Both the position numbers and the translations under genes were made by a program. A stretch of 64,000 nt of DNA from the NCBI GenBank assembly GCA_014799665.1, contig JAAVHP010000012.1, forward strand, positions 124,001-188,000, written 5' to 3'. Below, piece after piece: positions 9,101-15,359 of the stretch (within the stretch, counting starts at the first letter, position 1; every line of letters begins with the position of its first letter). The notes below the pieces were generated by a model. It was not told the DNA's origin. It saw only the letters and a program-made list of their open reading frames with translations, and made no database searches. Source of the DNA: Clostridiales bacterium (GTDB taxonomy: Bacteria > Bacillota > Clostridia > Christensenellales > Pumilibacteraceae).

Positions 9101-9546
9101 ATATTGACGCTCCCGAGTTCACCGTAACGGGCGGCACCGTGGTCAATTCGACTTACAAAGTAGGCGATAAGTTCACGTTCGGCACGATGGAGCTCAAAGA
9201 CGACAGCGAAAAGAGCGATATCAAGATCACCAAAAAGCTCATCGATCCGTCCAAAGAAACTGTTTCTGACGCTACCGTCGACGGCTATTTCAGCAGCAAC
9301 TATGACAAAGAAAATAACGGCACCGAAATCACCTTCACGATGGCTGGTGAATACGAAGTCGTTTACACGGCAACCGACGTAGCGGGCAACCCCTACACGT
9401 TGCGTTACACTATCACCGTTGTAAGCAGCGGATCGAGCTCGCCCACGACCTGGACCACGCTCTCGACCGTGCTCATTGTAGTAGCGGTAGTGCTGCTCGC
9501 AGGTGTTATAGTTTACGTCGTAAGGTTCCGCAAGGTCAAGAAATAA
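6106..9546 (+). CDS. Surface protein with tandem Ig-like repeats and C-terminal membrane anchor
   Basis: The 1146-aa product starts after AGGAGA. Residues 1-39 form a signal peptide (hydrophobic core LKALIITLCLAIVLACL, cleavage probably after FRAFA), followed by an acidic Glu/Gly/Thr linker. The rest is a string of beta-sandwich repeats, each closing with a strand of the type GTYEVKYVAYND, GTYTVLYRARDKANN, GVYTVTYTATY or GEYEVVYTATDVAGN. These resemble bacterial Ig-like or HYR-like domains. The Asp-rich loops may bind calcium. The last 31 residues are a Ser-rich stalk, one transmembrane helix and a basic end (RFRKVKK). There is no LPXTG motif, so it should be membrane-anchored rather than sortase-linked. 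Probable adhesin or cell-wall-spanning stalk. It has its own promoter and terminator. Confidence 0.85.
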   Translation: MKKLATIKNCGLKALIITLCLAIVLACLSFTMPFRAFAEPETGEGPSTGETGTEEGGEGEGNTDSSDNAIATGITIEETVDYGDKFTVGAKAKVTTPSGEEATVTDGKVIANQVGNYTVEYTNDAGVSYKYYVKSRLDEEYFLRVDYNGADIPSYIKYGEDSSFVLPYAHVYYYDDDNVLREYEGSYSVKVLDSRKAASEAYNLSPSVAVEDRTFVASHENAGKNGKVFLTYVATLGNEKNAKRLTETFTVNIQASVPEYGNPTLSVSGVQKDVSINRAVTLPKATATDTYDDNVKVEITVKGPDDKKVRNVLIDDDGYAYAYTENEEDYVVFDNDQAMTFYPRELGTYEVKYVAYNDSYKEGGSNGKSSERVYYITVSDLVAPVFKTIDEHLIPETWGMKVIDASGYENEELSGKVHFTVPTVVDNKDKVNPDEDHKDDKISVYFRIYDSDNSKTVIEFTNILANNGTDNKATVDSSVYDDEEANLIFDLEKGFTFDFAKYKREGDKTGTYTVLYRARDKANNTSSKTYTITLQDEWKDEAAPTTAEVTVDKYLSATEKTLTIPYPQYADADDTRPQVDYRVYNDKGAYISVDGGEVADIKDGKLVIKGKTELELTSALYFYVGVKDNLGNFKSNCVKTVDEKTEYVDLTIVDNAAAFVNCEAKITVVNGVTNDYKYDGKNITLEKASDIKAGDTVNAGWFKITDIPVAMRDYTGFEVAVYDPKGNALNVTLETASTEEDGIATIYVQNIKFTASVATGDDEKYTMVVRVFDVNGASNIYGYTLSGVAAGDDDLTHTSATATIDSTGNVNVKYKLKNEVIDGIPGSGTYRLVRQINAPGAFAIMGSEFTAKSTGQYSVMDGYIADENIEKDGYTSAAFDYENDVTLATGSTNFTAIDEAAPVIEVLGDMPTYWAKYVSTDANAKPVELPKVIAYTDNGDAFVEVEVRDSASGKVKVDEDENGVKSFKATKDGVYTVTYTATYKNADAVSATYYINVGDIDAPEFTVTGGTVVNSTYKVGDKFTFGTMELKDDSEKSDIKITKKLIDPSKETVSDATVDGYFSSNYDKENNGTEITFTMAGEYEVVYTATDVAGNPYTLRYTITVVSSGSSSPTTWTTLSTVLIVVAVVLLAGVIVYVVRFRKVKK

Positions 9547-9554
9547 ACCGCAAA

Positions 9555-9588
9555 GTAAAAGGCGAGCCTAATAAGGCGTCGCCTTTAC
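9555..9588 (+). terminator. Terminator of the 1146-aa surface protein gene
   Basis: The stem GTAAAAGGCGA / TCGCC-TTTAC encloses a second short stem GCC / GGC. The T-run is poor, so termination may be partial. Confidence 0.6.
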
Positions 9589-9611
9589 TAATGGACAAAA
9601 ATCTAAAAGAG

Positions 9612-9684
9612 AAATATTTGTGCGGCGGTCGAATACAATATAATATATTCGACCGTCCAATCAAATTGGACGCACTAAATATTT
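9612..9684 (+). other. Three-way-junction structured element
   Basis: Three helices nest exactly within 73 nt. The outer helix pairs AAATATTTGTGCG (9612-9624) with CGCACTAAATATTT (9671-9684), 13 bp with one bulged T. Inside it are CGGTCGAATA (9626-9635) paired with TATTCGACCG (9646-9655), and TCCAAT (9656-9661) paired with ATTGGA (9665-9670). Almost no base at the junction is unpaired. A further 7-bp hairpin (GCCTTTA / TAAAGGC) lies at 9740-9760. It sits 150 bases upstream of the RnlA-like gene. It could be a leader RNA, a small RNA or a DNA recombination element; no known family is recognised. Confidence 0.6.
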
Positions 9685-9832
9685 ACGAATGAGTTAAAAG
9701 AATAGTTTAGCGGAAATAATTATAAAAAATAATTGATCGGCCTTTACGGTGTTTAAAGGCGTGATACTACGTGTTTTTGCTTAATAAATTATAAACTTAA
9801 CGATAACGAAATAAAATTATCGCGGAGAATAA

Positions 9833-11824
9833 ATGGATAACGTAAGGTATAATATTTCGCCGTGCGAAGAACGCGAGGTAAACGATTTTATCGATAAAAT
9901 CGATACTAAGCTTTTCGTTCCAAACGGAACTGTTCGGGCTACCGAGCGTTCGCACTACGACAGATATTCGTTTTTGCGTGACGAAACAAAGGTTGCCGTC
10001 GTGTACGATACAACGGCAAGCATAGTGTCAATAACGGGGCGTTACGACTTTGCCAAGGAGCTTCTCGACCTGTTCGGCTCGGACAGCAAATCGGTAAAGC
10101 GTTCGACCGTGCCTGCACAGGGTGCGGCGGTTAAGCCCGAAAACACATATTCGATTTCTCAAATGCAGACGACAAATGTCGGCGGCGATATGGGTATGCG
10201 CGCCAAGCTATTTGTCGCGCCCGATAGTTTAAGACGGCGCAGTGAGTTCGGACCCGCGCCTACGGTGTTTGCTTCGGCTAAGGGCGCAATCATTTCTACC
10301 GACGAAATATTCCCGCCGCAGACTTGTAAGAAGCGTAACGACGGTTTTAAACGCGATATCGCACTTAACGGTAATCGCCCCAACGATAGGTCAAGCAACA
10401 GCTTCTCGAACGCGAACGGCGGTACCGGAAGTTTTGGGGGAAACGGTGGCAACGCAGGACATGGCGGACTAGGCGGTAACGGTGGTTTCGGTGGGAACGG
10501 CGGAAACGGTGGTACGTCTATTGTTAAACGCCCGCTGACCTCGTACGGCGAGTTCGATGGAAATCGGGTGAATGTACGCCCGCAGCAGGGCGTGAGTAAC
10601 GTTCAGCGCGATACGGAACATAGTGACGAACGCGACGGGAAGGTCGGTATTGCCATATCTGTGGGCAGCAGAACGCCGAGCTTAACGCCGCGCAGAGCTA
10701 CTATATCGTTTGGCTCGGACGACGAGGGTAAAACTACGGGCGCGGGATTAAAACCTGCGAGTCGTCCGGATATTCAACAGGCTTCCGACAGCGGCAAGCG
10801 AAAGCGCGGAAGACCGCCGAAGAAATTAGCGCAGGCCGATAACGTTACGGGCGAGAAAACGACAATAACGTTTGCTCAGCCTATACCGTCGCCGCAGCAA
10901 CAGCAATCGGCGCAGGTGAACGCTGCGGCACCAAAAAAGCGCGGCAGACCACCCAAGGATAAATCGGCACAGCCGAGCGCTAAGACCGATAAGACCGAGT
11001 ATAAGAACGGATATTCGGTTAAGAACTGTCCGCTCAATGCGATAGAGAGTACGGTTAAGTATTTCAAGTCACGCGGCGTCGTGGTGGCGCTCGAACAAAC
11101 CGACGGCGACGGGGATAAACAGGAGGTCGTGGCGTACACGCTTACTGACGGCATGGGGCAAAAGGTTTTGCTTAGGTACGCGTCTAAGCGCAAAACGCTT
11201 CAACTCCAAGGCAAGGAGACCAAGCTGTTTGGCGAGGTCGTGGAGCAGCTTAACCGATATGTAGGCGAGGATCAAAATAAGTTCGAGCAGAACGGCGGAA
11301 AGGCGGTGCGCACAGCTAAGGCGGATAAGAAACTCGCCGAGATCGACGCTAAGCTCAAAAAGCGGTTGCCGACGGCGTATGACTTTTTGTCAGAGCAGGC
11401 GCGAAAGGATTTCTCGTACGGTATTCACGATTTCGGCGTAAGCGAGCTTGTTTTGAGCGATTATTCGGTTTTGCTTGTGCCTGCGTTCCGCGGGCTTGAA
11501 CGGTTCGTGTTCGATCTTCAACGCGCCGAGGGTATCAACGTTAAGATGATAGGTCAGGCGTACGACAAGGACGAGAGCGGCAAGTACGTGCTGAAAAGCG
11601 GGTATACCAAGCGTATCAACAGCGTTGTGTACGCCGAGGTCATGGTCGCGCTGTATACCGAGTATTTCGCGCAGCGGAATTTCTTTGCGCACTCTGATAA
11701 TACCGACAGTAATCTTTCTCGGTCTATTCCAGAACGCGCCGACGCTAAGCGCATATTCGATCGGCTGTTGGACGTCGTCGAGTATAACGCAAAAAAGCTC
11801 AAAGAGATCAATTTTAAGCTTTAA
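9833..11824 (+). CDS. RnlA-like HEPN-type protein with AT-hooks and Gly-rich linker
   Basis: A 663-aa protein. Its C-terminal part (about 490-663) resembles the RNase LS toxin RnlA: LPTAYDFLSEQARKDF, then LSDYSVLLVPAFRGLERFVFDL, then an R-x4-H motif (Arg615, His620 in AQRNFFAHSD), the HEPN ribonuclease signature. Two short domains look alike and resemble the TBP-like repeats of RnlA: residues 1-80 (ending SITGRYDFAKELLDLF) and about 400-480 (LQLQGKETKLFGEVVEQL). Between them lie a Gly/Asn-rich stretch (about 194-230) and two AT-hooks, KRKRGRPPKK (322-331) and KKRGRPPK (368-375), expected to bind AT-rich DNA. No RnlB-like antitoxin is adjacent: a surface protein lies upstream and pyrG downstream. 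E. coli RnlA has neither hooks nor this linker. The family call is by eye; a DNA-linked housekeeping RNase is an alternative. Confidence 0.6.
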   Translation: MDNVRYNISPCEEREVNDFIDKIDTKLFVPNGTVRATERSHYDRYSFLRDETKVAVVYDTTASIVSITGRYDFAKELLDLFGSDSKSVKRSTVPAQGAAVKPENTYSISQMQTTNVGGDMGMRAKLFVAPDSLRRRSEFGPAPTVFASAKGAIISTDEIFPPQTCKKRNDGFKRDIALNGNRPNDRSSNSFSNANGGTGSFGGNGGNAGHGGLGGNGGFGGNGGNGGTSIVKRPLTSYGEFDGNRVNVRPQQGVSNVQRDTEHSDERDGKVGIAISVGSRTPSLTPRRATISFGSDDEGKTTGAGLKPASRPDIQQASDSGKRKRGRPPKKLAQADNVTGEKTTITFAQPIPSPQQQQSAQVNAAAPKKRGRPPKDKSAQPSAKTDKTEYKNGYSVKNCPLNAIESTVKYFKSRGVVVALEQTDGDGDKQEVVAYTLTDGMGQKVLLRYASKRKTLQLQGKETKLFGEVVEQLNRYVGEDQNKFEQNGGKAVRTAKADKKLAEIDAKLKKRLPTAYDFLSEQARKDFSYGIHDFGVSELVLSDYSVLLVPAFRGLERFVFDLQRAEGINVKMIGQAYDKDESGKYVLKSGYTKRINSVVYAEVMVALYTEYFAQRNFFAHSDNTDSNLSRSIPERADAKRIFDRLLDVVEYNAKKLKEINFKL

Positions 11825-11828
11825 CCTA

Positions 11829-12180
11829 CCTACTTCTTTGAAAAGAAGTAGGCAAGAAACTTTTAGTGTCGTGTGTTTGCAAAAGTGGTTTATTTTACAT
11901 TACGCCCGAGTAATCTCGTTTCGTTATTAAGTTCTCAACGCCACTTTGAAACAAGCAGGCAATAAACTTTTTGGGTCGTGTCTTTGCTTGGGTGGTTCGT
12001 TGTGAGTTACACCCGAGGAACTTTAATTCGTTATAAATTTATCTACGCCATTCTTTCCGTCATTCTGAGGGTTGCCGAAGAATCTCATTTCAACTTAGCT
12101 ACCTTCGCATGGGTGTAAATAAAGCTTATAACCATAAACGTAACTTTTCTTTGCTTACTTTTTTTATTCAAAAGAAAGTA
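11829..12180. repeat. Mosaic of tandem intergenic repeats between the RnlA-like gene and pyrG
   Basis: Almost the whole 464-base gap is repeat DNA. A family A copy starts with the 24-bp palindrome at 11829-11852, four bases after the stop codon. A degenerate second copy follows at about 11945-12052 (GCAGGCAATAAACTTTTTGGGTCGTGT). Next is a CATTCTGAGGGTTGCCGAAG motif (about 12064), then a family B piece with a CTTACTTT-type palindrome at about 12145-12175 in inverse orientation. No gene is visible. The pyrG promoter starts directly after. Confidence 0.7.
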
Positions 12181-12211
12181 AGTTTAATTTTTCACGGCTT
12201 TCTGTAAAAGC

Positions 12212-12240
12212 TTGCTTTTATCATGCAATAGTGGTATAAT
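12212..12240 (+). promoter_or_regulatory. pyrG promoter
   Basis: TTGCTT at 12212-12217 and TATAAT at 12235-12240 are 17 bp apart. The start region is AT-rich and lacks the initial GGGC run used for CTP-sensing attenuation of pyrG in Bacillus, so that control is not expected here. Confidence 0.7.
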
Positions 12241-12288
12241 AAATAGGTTATAGGTTACACCATAGACAATCGTAGGAGAATATATCTC

Positions 12289-13854
12289 ATGTCAAAATAC
12301 ATTTTCGTCACCGGCGGCGTTGTGTCGGGCCTGGGCAAGGGAATAACCGCGGCGAGCATGGCTATGCTTATCAAGGCTCAAGGCTATACCGTGGATATCG
12401 TTAAGTTCGATCCGTACTTTAACGTGGATTCGCTGTATCTCAGTCCGTACCAGCACGGCGAGGTTTTCGTTACCGACGACGGCGGCGAGGGCGATCTCGT
12501 GCTCGGGCATTACGAGCGGTTTTTGGACCAGAACCTTACCGAAAACAGCAATATCACGAGCGGCAAGATATATTCTGCGGTTATCAAGCGCGAGCGCGAA
12601 GGCGCGTACGACGGCGAGTCCGTTCAGGTCGTGCCGCATATCACCGACGAGATCAAGCGCACGCTGTACACGCTCAACCGTCCCGAAACGGACGTTGTCG
12701 TGTGCGAAATCGGCGGTGTGGTCGGCGATATAGAAAACCATCCTTATCTAGAAGCTATCCGTCAGTGCCGCGGCGAGCTCGGCAAGGGTAACGCGCTGTA
12801 CGTGCATATTACATACGTTCCTATTATCGAGATGAGCGGAGAGCACAAAACCAAGCCCACGCAGAACTCGGTCAAGGAGCTTCAAAACATAGGTATCAGC
12901 CCCGACATTATCGTGTGCCGTTCGGACGAACCGCTCGACGAGGGCGCTAAGAAAAAGCTTTCGTTGTTCTGCAACGTCGACCGCGGCTGTATAATCGAGA
13001 GCGTGACTACGCAGGATCTTTTCCAAGTGCCGCTAAGACTGCACGCGCAGAATATCGACGGCGTGGCGCTCACAAAGCTCAAAATGGAAATAAAAGAGCC
13101 CAAGCTTTCGGCGTGGGAAGATATGAGCGCGCGCGGCGAAGCGGTCAAGAGCGCAGAAAAGCGCGTGCGTATCGCTATCGTCGGCAAGTACGTGGAAAAG
13201 GCGACCGCTTATCAATCGCTTACCGACGCGCTGTGGGCGGCAGGGCTCATGAAGAACGAAGCCGTTGACATCTCGCTCGTATCGAGCGCGGAAGTCGAGC
13301 AGAACGTTGATATACTTAAAGGCTACGACGGTATCGTTATCGGCTCGGGCTTCGGCGAGCGCGGGTTTACCGGTAAGATAATCGCCGCTAAGTACGCGCG
13401 CGAGAACGACGTGCCGTGCCTTCTTATCGGCTTAGGCGCGCAAGCAGGGCTTGTTGAGTTTGCTCGCAACGTTTGCAACATGACGGGCGCCAACTCGCAG
13501 GAATTCGATCAGAACTCGGCGTACGGCGTTGTGACGAGCGTAGAACCGCCCATGCTCAAAAAGGGCGCGTTCCCTACAATGATAACGCCCGGCACCTATC
13601 TCAGCCGTATTTACGGCGCGCCCGCTATCAGCGAACGCCACCGCCACCGCTTCGATTTTTCGGGAACGTACGAGCAGTTGTTCTTAAAGAACGGGCTTGT
13701 GTTCTCGGGACACTCCCCGACTGGTGTGCCCGAAGCGTTCGAAATTCCCACCAACAAGTTCTTTATCGGCACGATATTCAATCCCGAATACAAGTCGCGG
13801 CTTCTCAGCTCGCACCCGTTGTTCGCCGAGTTTATCAAGGTCGTCAGTAAATAA
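12289..13854 (+). CDS. pyrG: CTP synthase with a degenerate glutaminase domain
   Basis: CTP synthase aminates UTP to CTP. The ligase half is intact: KYIFVTGGVVSGLGKGI (P-loop), KFDPYFNVDS, SPYQHGEVFVTDDG, HYERF, SVQVVPHIT and CEIGGVVGDIE are all present. The C-terminal class I glutaminase domain keeps its fold signatures (FGERGF, VEFARNV, RHRHRFDF, LVFSGHSP) but has lost two of three catalytic residues. The nucleophile elbow usually GICLG reads LIGLG, with Gly381 for Cys, and the HPE triplet reads NPE, with Asn498 for His; Glu500 remains. The enzyme should therefore be unable to hydrolyse glutamine and depend on ammonia. At 521 aa it is slightly short. AGGAGA precedes the ATG. The permease gene follows after 11 bases in the same operon. 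Gene identity is certain; the loss of activity is inference. Confidence 0.95.
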   Translation: MSKYIFVTGGVVSGLGKGITAASMAMLIKAQGYTVDIVKFDPYFNVDSLYLSPYQHGEVFVTDDGGEGDLVLGHYERFLDQNLTENSNITSGKIYSAVIKREREGAYDGESVQVVPHITDEIKRTLYTLNRPETDVVVCEIGGVVGDIENHPYLEAIRQCRGELGKGNALYVHITYVPIIEMSGEHKTKPTQNSVKELQNIGISPDIIVCRSDEPLDEGAKKKLSLFCNVDRGCIIESVTTQDLFQVPLRLHAQNIDGVALTKLKMEIKEPKLSAWEDMSARGEAVKSAEKRVRIAIVGKYVEKATAYQSLTDALWAAGLMKNEAVDISLVSSAEVEQNVDILKGYDGIVIGSGFGERGFTGKIIAAKYARENDVPCLLIGLGAQAGLVEFARNVCNMTGANSQEFDQNSAYGVVTSVEPPMLKKGAFPTMITPGTYLSRIYGAPAISERHRHRFDFSGTYEQLFLKNGLVFSGHSPTGVPEAFEIPTNKFFIGTIFNPEYKSRLLSSHPLFAEFIKVVSK

Positions 13855-13865
13855 ATTAGGAAAAA

Positions 13866-15176
13866 ATGATTTTACCGATAATATTTTGCTGTATAACGTG
13901 TATCGTTATGATACTGAGCATTTTATTCTTTCCCAAGATAAAGCTCGGCAAAATACGTATCGATACCTATTGGGTAGTAACGATTGTAGGCGCAATCGTT
14001 ATTTTCCTTTGCGCGGATACCGACTTCGCGACGGTAGGCAATGCGTTAATAGCCGACACGGCGATCAACCCGCTGAAAATTTTGGTGCTGTTCCTGTCGA
14101 TGACGGTGCTGTCGATATTCCTCGACGAGCTCGGGTTTTTCAGCTACCTCGCGAGCGTTACGCTCAAAAAAGCCAAGACGGGGCAGATAAGACTTTTTTT
14201 GTATTTGTATTTGATCGTATCGGTGCTTACGGTCTTTACCTCGAATGATATTATAATACTTTCGTTCACGCCGTTCATTTGTTACTTCGCCAAGAACGCA
14301 AAAATCAACCCCATGCCGTATCTCGCCGCCGAGTTCGTAGCGGCAAATACGTGGAGTATGGCGCTTATCATAGGCAACCCGACGAATATCTATCTAGCGA
14401 CCGCGTGCGGACTGGGGTTTGCCGAATACCTTAAATACAGCTTTATCCCGACGATTTTCGCAGGGCTAGTCGCACTCGGTGCGCTGCTGTTAGTATACGG
14501 GCGCAAGCTAAAAACGCCGATAGAAGGCGAGAGCGAACAGGTCGTAATAAAAGATAAACTATTATTATGGGTGGGTATCGCGCACCTCGGCGTGTGTACC
14601 GTCCTGCTCGCCGTCGGGTCGTATATAAATTTGGAAATGTGGCTCATTGCCGTGTGCGCGGTGGGGAGCTTGTTTATATTCACGGGCATAATTTCCATCG
14701 TGCGGAGGAGAAAGCCGGAAGCGCTTATAGGCTGCCTTAAACGCGCGCCGTACCAGTTGGTGCCGTTCGTGCTGTCCATGTTCGTAATGATAGTTGTGCT
14801 TGGCGACGTGGGCGTTACAGCTAGGATAGGCGAGTTTTTGGGCAGCGATCTATCGATATTAAAGTACGGCACGACTTCCTTTATAGCCGCGAACGTAATA
14901 AATAATATCCCTATGTCCGTATTGTTCTCGTCGATCATTTCGGGCAGTAACGGCATGGCGGGACTGCCCGCAGTGTTCGCAACCGTTATCGGCTCGAATA
15001 TCGGCGCGTTCATGACCCCGATAGGCGCGCTCGCCGGCATTATGTTCAGCTCGATAATAGGCAAGCACGACCTTAAATTCGGGTATCTCGACTTTTTGAA
15101 AATCGGCGTTACCGTCGCTATCCCCACGCTGTTCGCCGCGCTCGGCGGACTGTGGCTCGCCGTAACCGTGTTTTAG
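13866..15176 (+). CDS. ArsB/SLC13-type anion permease
   Basis: A 436-aa polytopic membrane protein with about eleven hydrophobic helices. The pattern fits the ArsB/NhaD/CitM ion-transporter superfamily: a re-entrant-loop motif FTSNDIIILSFTPFICYFAK in the first half, then ANTWSMALIIGNPTNIYLATACG, and a second half ending FATVIGSNIGAFMTPIGALAGIMF. Family members move arsenite, dicarboxylates, sulfate or sodium/proton; the substrate cannot be told here. No arsenic resistance genes are nearby. It lies 11 bases after pyrG behind a weak GGA site, so it is probably cotranscribed. An ammonium role is not supported by the family, although it would be a tempting partner for an ammonia-dependent PyrG. 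A strong terminator follows. Confidence 0.85.
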   Translation: MILPIIFCCITCIVMILSILFFPKIKLGKIRIDTYWVVTIVGAIVIFLCADTDFATVGNALIADTAINPLKILVLFLSMTVLSIFLDELGFFSYLASVTLKKAKTGQIRLFLYLYLIVSVLTVFTSNDIIILSFTPFICYFAKNAKINPMPYLAAEFVAANTWSMALIIGNPTNIYLATACGLGFAEYLKYSFIPTIFAGLVALGALLLVYGRKLKTPIEGESEQVVIKDKLLLWVGIAHLGVCTVLLAVGSYINLEMWLIAVCAVGSLFIFTGIISIVRRRKPEALIGCLKRAPYQLVPFVLSMFVMIVVLGDVGVTARIGEFLGSDLSILKYGTTSFIAANVINNIPMSVLFSSIISGSNGMAGLPAVFATVIGSNIGAFMTPIGALAGIMFSSIIGKHDLKFGYLDFLKIGVTVAIPTLFAALGGLWLAVTVF

Positions 15177-15196
15177 AAAATATTATTAATTTTGAA

Positions 15197-15227
15197 AAAG
15201 GTAGTTGAGCTCAACTACCTTTAAATA
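15197..15227 (+). terminator. Terminator of the pyrG-permease operon
   Basis: A perfect 26-bp palindrome (AAAGGTAGTTGAG and its complement, 15197-15222) is followed by an A/T-rich tail. Being symmetric, it may act in both directions. Confidence 0.8.
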
Positions 15228-15233
15228 AAAGCG

Positions 15234-15359
15234 TAAAAGTTTCTTGCCTACCTCTTTTCAAAGAAGTAGAGATTCTTCGCTGACGCTCAGAATGACATAA
15301 TTGTGCATACAACTAACGCAAGTTTTCTTTGCTTACTTTCTTTCGAAAAAGAAAGTAAG
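15234..15359 (-). repeat. Intergenic repeats downstream of the ABC transporter gene
   Basis: Three pieces follow the minus-strand gene. A family B palindrome (CTTACTTTCTTT and AAAGAAAGTAAG, 15332-15359) abuts the stop codon. Then come GCAAAGAAAACTTGCGTTAG and a CATTCTGAG-type motif (about 15267-15290). Last is a partial family A copy (about 15234-15266, minus orientation, CTCTACTTCTTTGAAAAGAG). No coding sequence is seen. Confidence 0.7.

Noticed and set aside
507..12180. CRISPR array
   Set aside because: The short palindromic repeats are dispersed between genes with conserved tails, not regularly spaced with unique spacers, and no cas genes are present.
11825..12288. RnlB-type antitoxin gene downstream of the RnlA-like gene
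   Set aside because: The gap contains only repeats, and no open frame of suitable length or likeness exists on either strand; upstream there is only the three-way junction and AT-rich sequence.
13840..15176. Ammonium transporter next to the ammonia-dependent PyrG
   Set aside because: The permease has ArsB/SLC13-type motifs, not the Amt fold or its His pair, so the attractive functional link is not supported.
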